64,000 nucleotides of DNA, taken from NCBI GenBank assembly GCA_949358305.1, contig OX442314.1, forward strand, positions 3,475,087 to 3,539,086, in the 5' to 3' direction. Every line of letters begins with the position of its first letter. Within the stretch, counting starts at the first letter, position 1. This document shows, piece after piece, positions 1 through 10,287 of the stretch. The stretch is from Strigamia acuminata (taxonomy: Eukaryota > Arthropoda > Chilopoda > Geophilomorpha > Linotaeniidae). The notes under the pieces were generated by a model. That model was not told where the DNA came from. It saw only the letters and a list, made by a program, of their open reading frames with translations, and made no database searches. A program made the position numbers and the translations under genes.

Positions 1-2
1 CC

Positions 3-2510
3 GAGAGACTTAACCAGACATTAGCAAATGGAATGCGAGCGCTTGTGTACGATGCCGGCTTGGAACATCGATTCTGGGGAGAGGCCATCCTGACTTTCAA
101 CTATCTCAGGAACAGGATCGCAAAGCTGAATTCGGACAAGACGCCGATGGAATTGTATTACGGACGGAAACCATCACTTAGACATTTGAGAAAATTCGGG
201 AGTTTATGCTTTGTGCAGAAAAGAATTCGAGATGGCAAAATCGACAACAAGAGTCTGCATGGCATTATGCTCGGGTATTCAAGAATCACGAAAGGATATA
301 GAGTATGGCTGCCGGAGTTTTCCAAAGTAATTGAAACCAGCGACGTGAAGTTCGTGGAGAGCAGGCGCGGTGTTGAAGGCGTGCTGGGCCTACCAGAAAA
401 GTACACGACCTACATCGATAATTTGGACGATAATATGGACAATGACAGTGATCGCCAATATTATTCGGATGAAGATGTCAGGCCACCGCTACCCCCGCCA
501 GTTCCAGTTAAGAAGAAGGAAGATCCACAACTGGAATTGCCTCCAGTTAAATTGAAATTTAGACTGCCAGATGACAAGTTGCATCATAATTTGCCAGAAG
601 TGAAGTTGCTGGGCACTTCGCCACAACCCGGACAAGGACTTTTGAATCCAGTTCCAACCATTCCAGCATTAGTTTGGAAGAAAACGGAGAAAGTCAGACC
701 AACTGGACAGAGAGATATCGAGTACACGATCGAGGGCTACGACAAGCCCAAGTTACGCTCGATACCCGACGTGAAGCGTTACTGTACTGATCACAATCTT
801 CGCGTACCAGAGCATCTGTTTGAGGACAAAAGAAAGAAAAAGCCCTCAGAATCAAACACGACGACAGATAGTCTTGACGTGGACTTTGACGATATCAATA
901 TCAACTTCGAAGCCAATCATCTAGAGGTCCACGTACCCGTACGTTATGAGGAAATTGCGACTTTACCCGAAAAGGATGAATGGCGCCAAGCGATGAACGA
1001 TGAAATTGACACCATGCATGAGCGCGAGGTTTGGGAACTTGTTCCACCGCCGCCCAACACTAAGATAGTGGGTTGCAGATGGATATATACGACCAAACAG
1101 AACGAAGAGGGAGAAATTGCACGTTATAAGGCGAGACTTGTCGCGCAAGGGTTTTCCCAAGTCTACGGCGAATCCTATGAGGAGACATTCTCACCCGTGG
1201 TAGACTTTTCAATCGTGCGCTTTATGTTCACGCTACTCGTCTGTATGCTCAAATGGTCATACATTCAGGCAGACGTCAAGTGTGCATACCTTTATGCAAA
1301 ATTGCATAAAACAGTCTACATGCGCCAGCCAAAAGGCTTCATCATTGAAGGCAAGGAGAACTATGTCTGCAGGCTCCTCCGAGCCATCTATGGCTTGCAC
1401 CAGTCTGGAAGAGAATGGGGAATAGAACTGGAGGAGACTTTATTGAAATTAGGACTAGAACACGTCAATTGGTGCAATTGCGTTTATAAATACGGAGACA
1501 TTGCGTATCTAATCGTCTACGTTGACGATATCGTTGTCTTCGGAAAGCAGTACGAAGATGCGATGAAAATACTCAACATGATTGGAACGCAATTCGATTT
1601 AGTGATTCTCGGACAAACGAAGAAGTTGCTAGGAGTCGAATTTCACTCGCACAAACAACAATTGGTTCTACATCAAAGATCGTACGTGAACAAAGTGTTG
1701 TTGAAGTTCAAAAATCACTTGGAACATGTGAAGATTCGATCTCAACCGATGACGAAAGCAACTGTTCTCACGAAACGAGATTGTCCGGACACAATTGATG
1801 AATTCAAAGTCATGGAAGGAATTCCATATAGAAGCTTACTTGGATGTTTAGCATTCATCGCGTCGAGAACAAGGCCCGACATGACTTATGCAGTGAACAT
1901 CCTGAGCCAATTTCAATCGAATCCAGGGTGGGACCACTGGATTGCGCTACTGGACTTACTCAGTTATCTGAGAACAACAAGAAACCACGGATTAATGTTG
2001 TTCCCGAATGATCGGATCGAGGTAATCGGATACAGCGACTCCGATTATGCGAACAACAGAGACGACCGAATTTCCGTTGGAGGAACACTAGTGACTTTGG
2101 GTAGCACACCCATCTACTGGCGGACCTTCAAACAACGGAACGTGACACTGTCAACAATGGAGGCGGAGTACGTAGCCCTTACAGAAACTGTTAAGGACTA
2201 TATTTGGATTGTTCGTGTTCTGCACGAAATATCCCCAGAATTGGCTGGAAGATTCTCTCATTATGTCATGTGCGACAACATATCAGCAGTGGATTTCACA
2301 AAATCTTGTGTCGAGAACAGAAAAACAAAGCACATTGACATCCGTTACCATTTTATAAGAGAGCTTGTTAAAAGAGATAATCTTCTAATCGTTCACGTAG
2401 GCACAAAGTCCAATCATGCCGACATTTTTACAAAGTCAGTTGACAAAGCTGACCTGGTGAAGTTTTGCGATCGCTTCTTAGTTGATTTAAGCATTTTGCG
2501 GGCTCAATAA
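3..2510 (+). CDS. pol: Ty1/copia polyprotein, 3' part (integrase C-terminus, RT, RNase H)
   Basis: This is the downstream part of a copia-type polyprotein; the frame is open at the left window edge, so gag, protease and the integrase catalytic core lie outside. Residues about 1-110 match the integrase end (ERLNQTLANG near the start, then FWGEA and GYRVW). A variable acidic, proline-rich linker follows. Reverse transcriptase begins around codon 310 (EVWELVPPP, GCRWIY, RYKARLVAQG) and carries the catalytic YVDD in LIVYVDDIVV. RNase H follows, with YSDSDYANN, STMEAEY and MCDNISA, so its acidic residues look intact. The frame ends in TAA at 2510 with no internal stop, so the element could be young. 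The 3' LTR follows after 26 bases. Family assignment is firm; whether it is active is unknown. Confidence 0.95.
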   Translation, partial: ERLNQTLANGMRALVYDAGLEHRFWGEAILTFNYLRNRIAKLNSDKTPMELYYGRKPSLRHLRKFGSLCFVQKRIRDGKIDNKSLHGIMLGYSRITKGYRVWLPEFSKVIETSDVKFVESRRGVEGVLGLPEKYTTYIDNLDDNMDNDSDRQYYSDEDVRPPLPPPVPVKKKEDPQLELPPVKLKFRLPDDKLHHNLPEVKLLGTSPQPGQGLLNPVPTIPALVWKKTEKVRPTGQRDIEYTIEGYDKPKLRSIPDVKRYCTDHNLRVPEHLFEDKRKKKPSESNTTTDSLDVDFDDININFEANHLEVHVPVRYEEIATLPEKDEWRQAMNDEIDTMHEREVWELVPPPPNTKIVGCRWIYTTKQNEEGEIARYKARLVAQGFSQVYGESYEETFSPVVDFSIVRFMFTLLVCMLKWSYIQADVKCAYLYAKLHKTVYMRQPKGFIIEGKENYVCRLLRAIYGLHQSGREWGIELEETLLKLGLEHVNWCNCVYKYGDIAYLIVYVDDIVVFGKQYEDAMKILNMIGTQFDLVILGQTKKLLGVEFHSHKQQLVLHQRSYVNKVLLKFKNHLEHVKIRSQPMTKATVLTKRDCPDTIDEFKVMEGIPYRSLLGCLAFIASRTRPDMTYAVNILSQFQSNPGWDHWIALLDLLSYLRTTRNHGLMLFPNDRIEVIGYSDSDYANNRDDRISVGGTLVTLGSTPIYWRTFKQRNVTLSTMEAEYVALTETVKDYIWIVRVLHEISPELAGRFSHYVMCDNISAVDFTKSCVENRKTKHIDIRYHFIRELVKRDNLLIVHVGTKSNHADIFTKSVDKADLVKFCDRFLVDLSILRAQ

Positions 2511-2536
2511 GGAATGAGATAATACGGGGGGCCGAA

Positions 2537-2771
2537 TGTTAAGATATAATGTATATTGTTAGGCAATCACTTTTTACAACATGTGTATATATATATCTTT
2601 GCGTATTATCATGTAGCTAAGTGTTAGTGTATGTGTTTAGCCAACGCGAGTGATCGCAATGTTTGTTTACATACAGTGTCTGTATGCTGCCTACAGGTGG
2701 CGCTGATTGCATTGAGGTCATGTGACCAATCAATAAAGATCACTTGATGTTTTGGTTCTCACCTGTTAACA
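2537..2771 (+). repeat. 3' LTR of the copia element
   Basis: A 235-bp segment starts TGTTAA and ends TTAACA, the inverted termini expected of an LTR. It lies just downstream of the copia stop codon and of a purine-rich G run (about 2525-2532) that can serve as polypurine tract. An AATAAA occurs near 2731. The 5' LTR and the matching target-site duplication are outside the window, so the boundaries rest on the terminal motif and position. Confidence 0.75.
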
Positions 2772-2849
2772 TGATGTCTCTTTCTTTCACCTGATGTGTT
2801 TTTCCAATCCACTACATTTGTCACTATTTGCAGAAGTTTGCAACACTAT

Positions 2850-5800
2850 TCAACAGGCGTCACAACAGCGCACTGTCCGCTCGATGTCGGCGTCAATGGC
2901 TGGCCACCAAACTGTAGATCGTGCCAAGGATTTGGTCCTCACAATACCAAAGTGGCCTGCGTGCAACTCAACGAGGATGGACGCACGCAAGTCCGCAGGA
3001 ACAACTAATCTGTCGTGGAGAAAAAGAAATTCATTGTAAATCGAAAAAGCATCTCGGTGCTTGTAAAAGTCCCGCAATTCCGGTGTCTTCGATTGCCATC
3101 CATTGCGCACACAGAGGAGCACCTGTTGTAAAGGAGGGTCTGCTGCGTACGCGGATTGCAATGCCGGTTTTGAAGCCGGAAAATCTGAAACTGAGACCGA
3201 AAATAATGCGTTAATGTCAAAATCACAGTCTTCCGAAGTGTCGACGACAGGTTGCGGATTGCGAGATAAGCCGTCCGCGATCGCGTTGTCCACAGCAGGC
3301 AGATGCTCGATTTGATAGTCATAAGCGGACAGGAAAATTGCCCACCTGTGCAATCGAGCTGCAACAATTTGGTTGCAACCCTTTTTGTCGCCAAAAATCG
3401 ATACGAGCGGTTTGTGGTCTGTTCGCAAAACAAAACGACGACCAAAAAGGTAATGGTGGAACTTTCTGATGCCATAAATGATGGCATAACCTTCCCGCTC
3501 GATCTGCGCGTAGTTACGTTGAGCGGCTGACAACAACGATGAAGCAAATGCTATTGGTCGGTGCTGTCCAGTCTTGTCACGATGCGATAAAAATGCGCCG
3601 ACGCCGACGGGCGAAGCGTCCACAGTCAGGAACACTTCTTCTTTCTGGTTGTAATGCACGAGAGCCGAATCGACGAAGACCGACTCACGCACCTTCAGCC
3701 ACGTCTTCTCGTGGACGTCCAACCATTCCCACTTCGTATCATCACGAGTGAGTCGGTACAGCGGTTCAAGCAGAGTCGACAAGTTGCTGATAAAACGGCC
3801 GTAGTAATTAACAAGGCCTATGAAGGATTTAAGTGAAGTCACGTCGGTGGGCCGACCAGCATTGCGCAACGGCGCCAATTTGGACTCGATTGGGGCAATC
3901 CCGTGCTTCGAGATGCGGAGGCCGAGGAAGTCGACAGAGTCACATAAAAATTTGCACTTGCCTCGATTTAACGTTAAATTCGCTCCGTCGAAGGCGCCGA
4001 GTAATGCGTCCAAATTCACCAGATGATCCGAGTTCGTTGGGCCCGTAACCGCCGAGTCGTCGATAAAAGGCTGCGTGTTGCCAACGTCCGCTGTCAGGAT
4101 GTCCATCGTGCGTTGAAATAATGCAGGAGCGGTTGAAATCCCGTAAAAGAGTCTATTAACCAAAAACAAACCCAAATGAGTGTTTATCGTACATAATTCG
4201 GAACTGGCAGCAGTCAAACGGAGTTGGTTGTACGCGTGGTTCATGTCGAGGGTCGAATACGACTCTCCCCCCGACAAGTTTGCAGCCACGTCGGCAAACA
4301 ACGGCAACGGATATGAACACGGTAGAACCGCCTTATTGACAGTTCGATTGTAACATCCGGCTATTTTTATGAAACCGTCCGCCTTCTTGACGTGCATAAT
4401 TGGGGTCGCCCAACGTGAGGAGGCGACTGGCGTGATGATCCCGAGCGCTTGTAAACGACGGAGTTCCACTTCGAGAGCTGGCTTGACTGCGAGTGGCACC
4501 GGGTACCCCTTCAAAAAAATCGGGTTAAAATTCGGATCGACGTCAATACTCACCGGTGCCACGTTGTAGCAGCCAATTTCGTCCCGAAAAACGTTCCCGT
4601 GCTTCTGCAAAATAGATTCAAGTTTCATTTTATCTTCCTCGCTCGCCGAGCAGTGCGGCGCAGCATCTTTAGCTGCCGCAGCCTTGCGGTTAGCCAATCC
4701 ACACGCTGGGGCAGCAACAATCAGCGGAGAAGGCGGCTCGTCGCGCGGCGCAGGCAGCGGTTCCGTGTCGCGAGTTGGAGCGACGGCGGATGTCGAATCT
4801 GGTTCTGGATCGGGTGGATGCTTGGCTCGCTGGCGAATCGCACGTTTGCGAGCTGACTTCGATGGAACTCCCGGCTTGGCTTGGTAAACGACAGCGCGCA
4901 GCGCTGCACCAGCGACGTCGAGGAGACCGAAAATGTCCATCCAATCGGGGCCTAGCAACGGGACTTGGCCGTGCTCAGCCACACACAACGGTAAGGTGAA
5001 CGATTTGCCGTCGTATTCCACAGGAACAGTGCACACACCCGCCATAGGCAAAGCGTGGCCGTCGTACGATGATAATTCCGTGCCGAGCGATTTAAGCGGA
5101 AATTTCGAAAAAAGCTTGGCATACATCTCGCGACTAACGATTGTCGCTCCCGCTCCGGTGTCGATTTCCATCCAGAGGAGAATGTCAGCGATACGAAGCT
5201 CCAGTACCAAAGGTTTGGTGTGTCGGAGGGCCACTGCGTTCACCGAGTTCGGGGTTTGCAGTTCCTTCGTGGGAACGGCGTAGAACGTCAATTTTCGAGG
5301 TGCTGACATCGTCGTGTGATGAGCGCTCGCAGTCGATTTTGTTGCGCGACAAATGGGCTTAATGTGGCCCTCAACGCCGCAACCGTGGCATTTTGCAGTG
5401 CGAAAACGACACTCATCCTGGCGATGGCCGGTTCTGCCGCAGTGTTTACACTTTTGTTTTTTGTGCTGTGGCTTCGAGTGGTCCGACTGCTGGTGCTGCT
5501 GACCGGAGGTGCCCCTCGAGGGACGTTTGCCTCCTTTTTGCGAGTTCGCATGTTGACGTGATGAATTTCCCGACTTGTGCAGCTGGTGTACGGACTGTTG
5601 CGCATCAACAAAACTGGACACGTCGGCTCCGGCGATTTCGGCGGAGGTAGTGGCTTCGAGGGCTATTGCAAAGGTTAAATCTTTCTGCATATATAGCGTC
5701 TCTTGAACCTGCCGCATATTCAAACCGATCACGAACTGGTTCCGCATTTCGTCGTCTTGAGCCGTATCGAAGTCACAATACTTGGTGATTGAGTGAAGAG

Positions 5801-5984
5801 CGGCTGCAAAGTCGCTCACGGACTCGCCTTTGTTGCGCTTACGAGCTCGAAAACGGACGATTTCACCTTGTTTCACCGGTATAGGTTTCTGGTTTTTGAT
5901 CATTAAGTCTGTGAGCTGCTTAAACGTTAACTCCGTCGGCTTCTTCGGTCTGGCGAGATCCACAAACTTGGCGAAAGTGGCCAT
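2850..5984 (-). pseudogene. gag-pol: Ty3/gypsy gag-pol polyprotein, truncated in integrase (gypsy-1)
   Basis: A single 1044-aa frame on the minus strand reads gag, then two CCHC zinc knuckles (CKHCGRTGHRQDEC and CHGCGVEGHIKPIC), aspartic protease (DTGAGA), reverse transcriptase (STLDMNHAYNQ and the catalytic FIDD), RNase H (TVDASPVG, RTDHKPL) and the start of the HHCC integrase domain. It stops directly after the second zinc-binding cysteine pair, at 2850, and the DDE core is absent. The N-terminal part of gag also seems short, with an in-frame stop 30 bases upstream of the first ATG. A normally conserved Asp of RT (usually GDY or GDF) is Cys here (GCYNRTVN). The copia 3' LTR ends 78 bp away, on the opposite strand. 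This is a broken copy. Confidence 0.9.
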
Positions 5985-6274
5985 ACCCTGCGGCGATCCG
6001 GGTTTTTACTTATTAAATTATGTAAATTCAATAAGCAATCGTCGGTGAGATGCCGTACAGGACTTCTACTCTGTGGCTAAATGGTTGTCTAGGGGAATGA
6101 TTTTTACACGGAGAGTAAAAGGAAAAATTAGATTGTTTTAATCGTTCTAAATACACTCGATAAATGCAAAGGGAAAATAATAATAATAATGTAATGACTG
6201 GGTCGATCTGGCTTCTCTTTGTACTTGGACACTCACAGTTGACCGTTGGCTCCAAAATGGCGTCGATGGCGTCG
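5985..6274. other. spacer between gypsy-1 gag and the hairpin array
   Basis: There is no gene here. The stretch should hold the gypsy-1 leader and 5' LTR, but no TG...CA pair or primer-binding site could be fixed by eye. A (TAA)n run lies near 6178-6190. Confidence 0.4.
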
Positions 6275-7076
6275 TGTGAGCGCGGGATTTTAGCGGAGTA
6301 AACTCAACGCTAAAATACGTTGCTAAAATATTCTAAAATCCTCGCGGAGCAAGCTCAACACGAGAATACGTCTTGCACACAGCGATTTGATTATTACGGA
6401 GCAAGCTCGACGTAACAATCCGTCTTAACACAAATCGCTTTGTGGAGTTAAACTCGACACAAAGCCTTCAAATTGACAGAGCAAGCTCAATGTCAATTCA
6501 CACACAGAAATGGCTTAAATTACGCGTAGTAATTCAAGCAGAAGGGCGCTATTCCGTACAGTTGGCACGGACCAGCAATGAATCTCGATTCTTCCAATAT
6601 CACAGATCACACTTAGCGAGTTTGGGCATAAGTTTGACACGGTTGTGAAAGGTTTGGAAGCAGGATCAAGAGTGCGGGAAGAGTGGGCCAAAACCGTTTG
6701 GCTCACTCCTGAATCTGCTCAGAAAAGCTGCGCAGATGACGAGTTGCACAAAGATCACACACGGCCGCCTTCGGGTCGTGTGCAACAATTGAGCCGGGCA
6801 CGCGCGAGGGGAAGGGATGCTCCGCCCAGGCACACGCCTAGCAGCATCATCAAAGCAATGCACGCAGCAGCGCGATTGGTTGACGCTGTTGCTGGGCCAA
6901 AACTTGCTGCAAAACACAATATTATTTGGGTAATATTGTGTCTTGTTTTATATTTTATTAATGTATGTTTTATTTCAATTTACATTGAAACAAAACATAT
7001 AAGCTTGTTGAATATGTTTATAAGACAATTTGGAAATATGGTGCGCACTCAAATAGGAATATTTGAGGTCACCACA
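6275..7076 (-). repeat. probable 3' LTR of gypsy-2 (left boundary unresolved)
   Basis: On the minus strand a polypurine tract is followed at 7076 by TGTGGTGACC, the expected PPT-to-LTR junction downstream of the gypsy-2 genes. A TATA-like stretch lies about 130 bp into the LTR, near 6945. The other end is uncertain; 6275 (plus-strand TGTGAG) is one candidate. No second copy was found beyond gag near 15.8 kb, so the call rests on the junction and not on an LTR pair. Confidence 0.55.
6287..6538 (-). ncRNA. array of five constant-loop hairpins plus a sixth hairpin
   Basis: Five hairpins share the plus-strand core GAGYAARCTCRA (the variable inner part is AA, TAAA or TTAAA), at 6296, 6347, 6399, 6445 and 6479. 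Each core is flanked by different complementary arms: 6287-6295/6308-6316 (9 bp), 6341-6346/6359-6364, 6390-6398/6411-6419, 6437-6444/6458-6465 (8 bp) and 6471-6478/6491-6498 (8 bp). The core itself pairs GAG with CTC, leaving a 2-nt bulge (AA or GA). A sixth hairpin (6514-6523/6529-6538) has another loop. The only three arm mismatches are A-C pairs on the plus strand; in minus-strand RNA they become G-U wobbles. The structure therefore fits RNA made in the gypsy-2 direction, probably its LTR or leader. Its function is unknown. Confidence 0.7.
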
Positions 7077-7091
7077 CTTCCCCCCCTTTTA
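7077..7091 (-). other. polypurine tract of gypsy-2
   Basis: The minus strand reads AAAAGGGGGGGAAG immediately before the LTR start TGTGG. This is the plus-strand priming site expected between the last gene and the 3' LTR. Confidence 0.75.
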
Positions 7092-7248
7092 AGAAAGAAT
7101 CTTATTCTTTTCCAAAAAGAGACAGGTAAGTATAGGAATAAATACACAAGGTTTCAAAGTAAAAATGGAACAGGATATTTATTCTTTTTTATTACAGTTA
7201 AAAAAAAATAAAAAAGGAATTATTTTAATGAATGGGCATGTTCCCTAA

Positions 7249-10078
7249 TTATTTAGGCAACATGTCCGTTGAATGATCGTTTGGATCTTTGTGCTCTGTG
7301 ACGGTGCACAAAGGTCGGCCGGCGTTTGGTCCTGACCGGAAGCCAGGGTTGATGTGGAGCCACACTTGTTTTATGCGGTCTACACCATCCCTTCGTCCAA
7401 AACCCATCTCGAAATACTCCTGCGGGTCTTGAGGCGTAATTCGGGCGAACACCAGGCGTTGATGCAGGATCCACGGCTGTTGTTCCTTGATGTGGTTTTC
7501 CAGCCACGCGAGGACTCGGTTGCATAAATCCTCGCTGTTCTGGAGAATGGTTTTCGTCGCGCTCGTTATGTAGCAAAAGGCGTATAATGAGCGCAAACGT
7601 TGATAGGCGGTGAGGTACGTGGCCATCTTTGATCCCCTATCTCTCGGTGGCGAATCCTTTGGCGGTGGCGGTGGTGGCGGCGACTTCTTGCAGATCGAGA
7701 GCGATCTGGATCTGCGCGAAGCCGGGGTGCGCGTCTTTGGTCTGGCACCGCTGGCCACAGGCACGACGAACTCGCGATCGTCGCTGTCGAGCCACTCCAT
7801 TGGAGACGAGATGTTACAACTTGGTGCCTCGGTTGCACGGGAAACACTCGACGTTGCCGTGATGGCAGCGTGGAGTGGAGCTGCGGATGACGGTGGTGCG
7901 CCAGCGGGACGGGCGGTAGCTCGTTCCGCTGCGCGCCGCTGCTTTAGCGTAGCCCATTCCTGCCGTAGTCGAATGGCGGATCCAGCCGGAGTTTCGCCAG
8001 TCGCCTCGGCTTGTTGCGTCAATTCGGCGAGCATCGTTGGAGGATCGGGGCGAACGGACTCCCAATCGTCCAGCAAGGCTCGTGGAAGCCCTAATGGCGC
8101 GGTCCACAATCGAGTGGCGGCCACCAGAGCAATCTGTGGGTCGGGAAAGACTCCTGGGAACAGGATTCGAAGAAGTCCCTCCGACAACTTCTTGTTCATC
8201 TTCTGCAGCGTCCGTTGCAGTTGCTTGTCGGACTTGCACGACGCAAGCTCTCGCGCAAGCCATTGCCATTCCTTCTCACCTTCGCGGATCTGAGCGAGTT
8301 GGTATTCGTCCAGATGCGCGAGGTACATCGCTTGGGCTGTCTCGGGAAACGATGAGAATCGCCTCCAGAGATCAGCGCACTCCTGTGCGGGAAATGGTTC
8401 TTGAGAGACGTATCCCTCAAAACGGATGGCCGATGTCACTTGTGGCACGGGCACCGATGGGTCTGGTCGCATGTCGCTGGTGACTGGACGGCAAGCGAAC
8501 GGTAAGGAGGTGTTGACGTCTCCTTGACCGGCTTGCAATGCGGCGATGCGTTGATCTTCTTTCGCTATCTCGTCCGACCAGTCAATCCGGCCGGAGAAGG
8601 AAGCGTTAAGCTGTGAAGCGTTGGATCGTTCTTCACGCGACGAGAGTGAACTCCTCGTGGAAGATTGGCGCGATTGCACTCGAGGTCGGCTTCGGGACGA
8701 GTGTCTCGAAACGGACTTTGAATGTCTTTTGGGCGGCGTCGACTCGCGTCGGTGATGTGAGCGATGACGAGCCTTCTGGAGTGGAGGTAACCCTCCAATG
8801 GCGCCTTCCCCCGACGACTGTGTTGGGGAGGAGCGACTGTAGGGCGACCTCGATGATCGTGACCTCGACGTGGAGCGCGGCGGCACCACGTGGATGGTGG
8901 AAGCGACCTGTACCCGGGGCTCCGGCTCTGGATACGGGTTTGGCACGAAATCAGCATGGAAACATCCGCCCATGGCTAGTTGATGCATCTCCGATTGGCA
9001 TGTCGGCACCCAACGTTTCTTTCCGTCCGTTGTTACACGGAAAGATTCGTGGTAGAGGCGTACAACCTCGGCCTTGGTTTGGTCAAGACGTTGGAAGATG
9101 TCCTCCAAAATCTGTCGACGCTCCCACGCAGGAGCGTTGAAGTAACGGCGATGGTCTCGCGTTTCTTGAGCGATCACTGTGAAGGCGAAGTCAAGCAACA
9201 CGTTTCGCAGTGGTCCGAAGGTGTCGCGCTTCATTGCCCACTCGAGGGCGTCGCGATGACCGAATCCATCGATTAAATAAGCGATCCGAAACTTCGTTCC
9301 CCATCGCTTGTTTAAGGCTTTGGAGAATTTGTGTCGGGCCGCCCAAAACGTCAGTCTCCCCTTGGACTTGATGATTTCCGGCGGCAATGCATGTCGCCAG
9401 ACTCCAGGAGCGGTCGGGACATCGGGGTGCAGTTCGAGATGCGTCTCCCGAAGCTGGATGATCTGTAAAATATTCGAAGAAATAATTAAAATCCATTTTT
9501 TCGTGTAAAATAATTATTTCCGAATTTTCAGTGAATAAAATCACGGGTGAGATTTCATTCGACGGTTTAGATTCGTTAAATTTTTCAAAATATTTGAAAA
9601 ATTGTGAAAAACGTTGTTTCCGACGGCTATGTTTCAGTGTTTGGAGCGTTACCGTAGCAACGCCTCAAAAACGAGACACAGCGCCATCTGATGATAAAAA
9701 TGGCGGCGCCTTCTTGCGAAGGCGTTACCAACGAACTTTTCGCTTTTTCTGAGTGAAAATGCACTTTTAATTACTTTTCATGACTGAAAGGTAATTTTAT
9801 TTTAAATTATTTACCCGGTCGTGTCTCTGTGCACGAGTTTCGCCGTTTGGATCGGCGAACAGGCCTCCTCGTAGTCGGGGCTGAGACGGCGTGACAGGCA
9901 AACAGGCAGCAGCGTCGGCCAGAGCGGCTTGAGCTTCGGCGGACGCTTCGGCGGACTCTTCGGTGACATCCACGGATGTATTCGAAGTATTTGCGGAACC
10001 AAGCAGCGTCGAATTCGTTTCTAATTCGAGGCTGTTGGCGCCGGCTTCGCTTCCTTCTTTCGGTTCCTCTCCTTCCAT
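7249..10078 (-). CDS. third gene of gypsy-2: spliced, serine/arginine-rich protein of unknown function
   Basis: Two exons are inferred: 10078-9815 (88 codons) and 9462-7249 (738 codons with stop). They are separated by a 352-bp intron with GGTAAAT donor and TTTTACAG acceptor; both ends are in phase 0, giving 825 aa. Exon 1 is acidic and alanine-rich. Exon 2 has a globular stretch (RHKFSKALNKRWGTKFRIAY), then a long RS-rich segment around residues 220-300, a helical region, a run of prolines, and a final globular part ending before TAA. No signal peptide or membrane segment is seen, so this is not a typical env protein although it occupies the env position between pol and the PPT. RS repeats suggest RNA or nuclear interaction, which is inference. 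It could also be a captured host gene. I do not recognise the family. Confidence 0.65.
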
Positions 10079-10287
10079 TTGAACGACTAATCCAAATGGA
10101 AAAGAAAAACGAAAATTAATTTATTAGTTTTTCCTTGGAAACTTCCAAAGAAAAAGCTACTTACAATTGAAGATTCGGGAGAATTTATCCAACGGTTTCT
10201 CTTTTGGTTTTTTGGCGATGAGCACTTAACACACGTGTGAGATCGAAGTGAACTCAGACGCGAAGTGATCAGTTCAAATACCGGAAG

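Noticed and set aside
7610-8483. Plus-strand frames of 148-227 codons
   Set aside because: Antisense to the SR-rich third gene of gypsy-2; no start context or splice support.
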